Source: Antarctobacter albus (GTDB lineage Bacteria; Pseudomonadota; Alphaproteobacteria; Rhodobacterales; Rhodobacteraceae). From it: DNA of 64,000 nt. Below, in pieces: positions 60,302 to 64,000 of the stretch. The DNA lies in assembly GCF_900101505.1 (NCBI RefSeq), contig NZ_FMZI01000021.1, positions 1 through 64,000 on the forward strand. The letters are read 5' to 3'. The notes beneath the pieces were generated by a model. The model was not told the origin of the DNA and ran no database searches. It saw only the letters and a program-made list of their open reading frames with translations. The number at the start of each line of letters is the position of its first letter. Positions within the stretch are counted from its first letter, which is position 1. Position numbers and translations under genes: made by a program.

Positions 60302-61285
60302 TCACGGCAGTATTCCGAAGTCGCGCCGGCCCGGGTGAACGAGGTCACGCAACCCGGCGGGTTCGAGCACTTCGACCTCGTCACCCCATTGGTAGAGAAA
60401 CCAGGCCATCTCGAGCCATCCGCATGCCTTGAAGCGCACGATCAGGCTGCCGTCGGGGAGGGTTTCCTGCTCTTGATCGGGGTGAAAGAGGAATTCCGAC
60501 GCGGCCTGCGCCGCGCGCGGTGAGAATTTCCATGCGACCGGACCGACCTGAGCGGGATCGTGGTAGGAGCCGAAGGCTTCACTGGCATGGGCGTTGATGT
60601 CGAACGCGGGATCGAGCGCGATCCACTCGTCGGTGCTTCCCGCCGCGAGGATGCGGTCCATGCGATAATGGCGGAAGGCGGTGTCCTCGGGCACGCGAGC
60701 CACGAGGTAGCTTCGGGGGCCGAGCAGCACGCCCAAGGGTTCGACATCGCGTTCGCGGACGTCGCCGCCCTGCGAACGGTAGCGCATGCGAAGGCGGTAA
60801 GGCCCTCTGAGCGCATCGTAGACGGCGTCTGCCACCGCCGGATCAATTCGGCCTCGCGGACCGGGGCGCGCGACACGTCCCACCGATTGCAGGATCGCTT
60901 CGGCATCGGTCTCCGCCGCGCGGGCCCTGGCGCCGGGGACCCGCTGCAGGAGATCGTCGCGCAACCGCATGAGTGTCCGGGCATGGCGGTGACGATCGGC
61001 GTCCCGGGCCTCGCGGATGGCGAAGTCGAGCGCTTCGATACTTTCATCCACGGGCGGCGACAGGGCCGCCGGGACCGGGTCCGGCAATTTCCAGGCCTTG
61101 CGGCGATCGTGCTTGGTCGGGTTCTCGATGCCGGACAATGTCTCCTCGAGTGCCACGGTCATTCTCTGCGCCGTACGGTGCGTCACCTGGAACCGATCGC
61201 ATATTTCCTCGAGAGTGACACCTCCATGTCGCGCATGCGCCATTTTGGCGAGTTCAATCAGATCTCGGGCTTTCGTGAATGACAT
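60302..61285 (-). CDS. WYL-domain transcriptional regulator
   Basis: A 327-residue protein. N-terminal winged HTH (LEEICDRFQVTHRTAQRMTV), then a WYL domain (RLRMRYRSQGG, YLVARVPEDTAFRHYRMDRI), then a C-terminal extension (WLEMAWFLYQWGDEVEVL). WYL regulators such as BrxR and CapW control defence operons by binding nucleotide or nucleic acid signals. The start at 61285 is tentative because the ribosome binding site is weak. It is divergent from the helicase gene (95-bp spacer) and 71 bases from the HEPN gene. Confidence 0.85.
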   Translation of the reverse strand: MSFTKARDLIELAKMAHARHGGVTLEEICDRFQVTHRTAQRMTVALEETLSGIENPTKHDRRKAWKLPDPVPAALSPPVDESIEALDFAIREARDADRHRHARTLMRLRDDLLQRVPGARARAAETDAEAILQSVGRVARPGPRGRIDPAVADAVYDALRGPYRLRMRYRSQGGDVRERDVEPLGVLLGPRSYLVARVPEDTAFRHYRMDRILAAGSTDEWIALDPAFDINAHASEAFGSYHDPAQVGPVAWKFSPRAAQAASEFLFHPDQEQETLPDGSLIVRFKACGWLEMAWFLYQWGDEVEVLEPAGLRDLVHPGRRDFGILP

Positions 61286-61380
61286 CTTTGACCATGACCA
61301 TTTTTGACGTGCGCCAGAGTTATGCTGGATACGGGGCCGAAAATCGAGCGAATCGTGTGAGAAATGGAGGCCCGGATTCC
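61286..61380. promoter_or_regulatory. Divergent promoter region of the putative defence island
   Basis: A 95-bp spacer between the WYL regulator and the nuclease-helicase gene. TTGACG at 61304 is a possible -35 for the rightward gene, but no convincing -10 is present at the right spacing. TGACCATGACCAT is a short direct repeat next to the WYL start. An operator for the WYL protein would be expected here. Confidence 0.4.
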
Positions 61381-64000
61381 GTGCAATTGATTGATGGTAA
61401 ATTCCTGTTCTCTGCATCAGACCTGATGCGTTTCTCCGGCTGCACGCATGCGACATTTCTCGATCTCGCCCGGCTCGAGGGGCATGGCCCGCAGCCACGG
61501 GCGGATGACGAGGAGGCGAAGCTTCTGCAGGAGATGGGAGACGCGCACGAGGCGGCGCATCTCGAAGCCCTGAAGGCATCGGGACGGCACGTCGTGGAAG
61601 TGCCACGCGAGGGATTTTCGCTGGAGAGCGGGCTGGCGGAAACCAGGAAGGCGCTGGCCTCCGGAGCGGATGTCATTTTCCAGGCTGCGCTCCACGGCGG
61701 CTCATGGGGCGGGTGGTCCGACTTCCTCGAACGGGTAGAGCGGCCCTCGGACCTGGGAGTCTGGAGCTACGAGGTCACCGACACGAAGCTCAAGCGAAAA
61801 CCCGATCCGAAACATCTTCTCCAGCTGGTCCTCTACTCGGACTTGCTCGCCGACCTCCAAGGTGTCACTCCCGACGCCGCTCATGTCGAGCTTGGCAACG
61901 GTGAACGGGCGAGTTTCAGGCTGGCCGACTATGCCGCATACGCCCGGCGCGCACGCCTGCGGCTGGAGGAGTTCGCCCGCACCCGGCCGGAAACGCGGCC
62001 TCAGAGATGCGCCGCCTGCACCCTCTGTCGGTGGCAGGACCACTGTCAGGCCGTCTGGGACGAGACCGACAGTCTCTACAACGTCGCAGGCATCAGCACC
62101 GGCCAGATCGCGAAGCTGGAAGCCGATGACGTCCGCACCATGGAGGCGCTGGCCTCGCGCGACGCCCCCGTGCGGCACGTGGCGGCGGCGATGCTGGACA
62201 AGTTGGTCGCGCAGGCACGGCTCCAGCACGCCCGCAAGGAAGGCGCGCCTTCCTTCGAGCTCCGGGCGCCGTCCCCCGGCAAGGGGTTCGACCTTCTGCC
62301 GCAGCCGCACTCCGGCGACGTCTTCTACGATATCGAAGGCGACCCCTATGTTGAGGGTGGGCTGGAATACCTCCACGGTCTCTGGGCCGATGGCGTCTTC
62401 ACCGGTTTCTGGGCCCACGATCACCTGCAGGAAGCGCAGGCGCTTTCGGATCTCTTCAACTGGTTCCGCGACCGACTGGCGGCCTTTCCCCAGGCCCGCA
62501 TCTATCACTACGCCGCCTACGAGGTGACGGCGCTCAAGCGGCTGACGGCGAAATACGGGATCGGCGAGGCCTTTCTCGACCGACTGCTCCGGGAACACCG
62601 GTTCGTGGACCTCTACGCCGTGGTGCGCGGCGGGCTGCTGGCATCGGAGAGGAACTACTCGATCAAGTCTATGGAGGCCTTCTATCGGGGCAAGCGGGAG
62701 GGCGACGTCACGACTTCCGGCGGCTCGGTGGTGGCCTACGAGGAGTGGCGCCGGACAGGTGACGACACGATCCTCGAAGAGATCCGGGCCTACAACGAGG
62801 TCGATTGTGTCTCGACCGAGGAACTGCGCGATTGGCTGGTCTCGATCCGGCCCGAGGGTCCCTGGCCGTCGCTGACCGACGAGAGCGCCGGCGAGAAGGA
62901 GGCGGAGGCCGACGAGCGGACGGAGGCTCTCCGCGCGCAGCTGGCTGCGTCGGACCTGCCGGAGGACCGCCAGCGACTGCTCTTCGACCTGGCGCAATAT
63001 CACTGGCGCGAGGACAAGCCCGTCTACTGGTCGATCCATGACAGCATCGCGAAGGAGGAGGACGAGCTCGTCGAGAGCGTCGATGCCCTGGGTGGGCTGA
63101 TCCGGGCGGGCCAGCCCGTGCCGATCAAGCAGTCTGTCGGTCAGCGTTTCACGTTCCCGAAGCAGGAGACGCGGCTGAAGGAGGGTGCCCGGCCGGCGAT
63201 CGGTTATGACGAAAACGGGTTCATCGCGACGGCGGTTCTCCATGAGTTCGACGCGGCTGCAGGAACCCTGACGCTGAAGATCGGCAAGCCGAAGGCCGGA
63301 CTTCTGGAAAACGTGACCGCCTTGCACCCGGAAACGCCGCTGAACACGGGGCCGATCCAGGACGCCATCCGCGCGGTGATCGAAGATCAATGCGGCCCAA
63401 GGATGTTACGCGCCGCCGACGCCCTTCTGACCCGCGCCACGCCCCGCTTTCGGAGCGGGCCGCGCGCGGTCGTCCTGAACGGCCGCGACCCGGTGGAGGG
63501 CACGATCGACGCGGTGATGGACATGGACGGAACGGTCCTGCCAATCCAGGGTCCACCCGGCACCGGCAAGACGTACATAACGGCCCGCGCCATCCTCGCC
63601 CTGGTCCGGGCGGGCAGGAAGGTGGCCGTGGCGTCGACCAGTCACGAGGCGGTGAAGAACGTCCTGATGGGCATCCTCGACGCACACGAGTGGGAGGATC
63701 CGGACTTCACCATCGTGCACAAGCTGAGCGACGACACCTACACGGAAGACTGCCCGATCCGGCGAACGAACCAGAACGACGAGAATCTGTTCCGTGGGGC
63801 GGATGTGGTCGGCGGCACGGCCTGGCTGTTCTCGCGCGAGGGATTGCGGGGGCATTTCGACCACATCTTCGTGGATGAGGCCGGGCAGGTCGGGCTGGCC
63901 AACATGCTGGCCATGTCGACCTGCGCCGAGAATGTCGTCCTGGTCGGAGACCCGCGCCAATTGCCTCAGGTGCAGCAGGGCGCGCATCCGGCCCCGGCCG
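61381..64000 (+). CDS. TM0106-type RecB-like nuclease fused to SF1 helicase (runs off right edge)
   Basis: An open frame of at least 873 codons that continues past the window, starting GTG at 61381 (GGAGG about 10 bases upstream). Order: TM0106-type nuclease region with D134-T-K136 in YEVTDTKLKRK and HLLQLVLYSD; a four-Cys cluster C210, C213, C216, C222; an RNase-H-like/DEDD exonuclease segment (YDIEGDP, 316-322) ending near NEVDC (472-476); then an SF1 helicase with Walker A GPPGTGKT (724-731), motif II DEAGQ (832-836) and motif III GDPRQLPQ (856-863). Several nucleic-acid activities in one chain fit a role in defence or DNA repair. Confidence 0.88.
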   Translation, partial: MQLIDGKFLFSASDLMRFSGCTHATFLDLARLEGHGPQPRADDEEAKLLQEMGDAHEAAHLEALKASGRHVVEVPREGFSLESGLAETRKALASGADVIFQAALHGGSWGGWSDFLERVERPSDLGVWSYEVTDTKLKRKPDPKHLLQLVLYSDLLADLQGVTPDAAHVELGNGERASFRLADYAAYARRARLRLEEFARTRPETRPQRCAACTLCRWQDHCQAVWDETDSLYNVAGISTGQIAKLEADDVRTMEALASRDAPVRHVAAAMLDKLVAQARLQHARKEGAPSFELRAPSPGKGFDLLPQPHSGDVFYDIEGDPYVEGGLEYLHGLWADGVFTGFWAHDHLQEAQALSDLFNWFRDRLAAFPQARIYHYAAYEVTALKRLTAKYGIGEAFLDRLLREHRFVDLYAVVRGGLLASERNYSIKSMEAFYRGKREGDVTTSGGSVVAYEEWRRTGDDTILEEIRAYNEVDCVSTEELRDWLVSIRPEGPWPSLTDESAGEKEAEADERTEALRAQLAASDLPEDRQRLLFDLAQYHWREDKPVYWSIHDSIAKEEDELVESVDALGGLIRAGQPVPIKQSVGQRFTFPKQETRLKEGARPAIGYDENGFIATAVLHEFDAAAGTLTLKIGKPKAGLLENVTALHPETPLNTGPIQDAIRAVIEDQCGPRMLRAADALLTRATPRFRSGPRAVVLNGRDPVEGTIDAVMDMDGTVLPIQGPPGTGKTYITARAILALVRAGRKVAVASTSHEAVKNVLMGILDAHEWEDPDFTIVHKLSDDTYTEDCPIRRTNQNDENLFRGADVVGGTAWLFSREGLRGHFDHIFVDEAGQVGLANMLAMSTCAENVVLVGDPRQLPQVQQGAHPAPA

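Overview
The window looks like chromosome from a marine-type alphaproteobacterium of the Rhodobacteraceae (Roseobacter group). It is GC-rich with strong GC3 bias and short AAGGAGA-type ribosome binding sites, and it carries an FnrL-type box, an H-NOX/histidine-kinase pair, a FAD-SelD fusion and a DmdC-like acyl-CoA dehydrogenase. The family calls come from reading the translated sequence; no database search was run.

Layout. 1-323: the end of an IS5-family insertion sequence, followed by about 0.85 kb without a convincing gene and a tRNA-Ser(GCU). 1.3-17 kb: mostly single housekeeping or small-operon genes: SLAC1/TehA channel with an upstream FnrL box, YchF, DUF805, MATE pump, DUF2461, PPK2, trpA, H-NOX plus hybrid kinase, lactate dehydrogenase, MFS carrier, ribosomal protein L25, methyltransferase, Pth, serine hydrolase, DUF2237. 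17-24 kb: SPFH protein, two odd tandem tRNA genes, a membrane LuxR-type regulator, a secreted PepSY-like protein, trpB (about 13 kb from trpA), a 24-nt palindromic tandem array, and a second MATE pump.

24-36.3 kb is a fatty-acid/acyl-CoA catabolic region: two hotdog thioesterases, two MerR regulators, two acyl-CoA dehydrogenases, a GST, a thiolase and a FadJ-type multifunctional enzyme. An overlapping run of NTF2-like genes plus a cupin is inserted between thiolase and fadJ. 36.4-44.3 kb is a peptide ABC transporter operon with a divergent XRE-type regulator and a terminal C69-like peptidase whose N-terminal Cys is replaced by Ser. 44.3-48 kb holds a decaying Fe3+/polyamine-type ABC system and small genes. 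48.4-55 kb is a compact chemotaxis operon (STAS, cheY, cheA, cheW, cheR, cheY, orf, cheB, cheD) without a receptor gene. 55-58.3 kb is a selenium module (FAD-SelD and MnmH, convergent).

58.4 kb to the right edge starts at tRNA-Phe and looks like an acquired island with a candidate defence cluster. A WYL-domain regulator, a HEPN protein (R-x4-H) and a PD-(D/E)XK nuclease-like protein form one strand. A large TM0106-type nuclease/SF1-helicase fusion is transcribed divergently and runs off the window. This is the best candidate here for an undescribed system.
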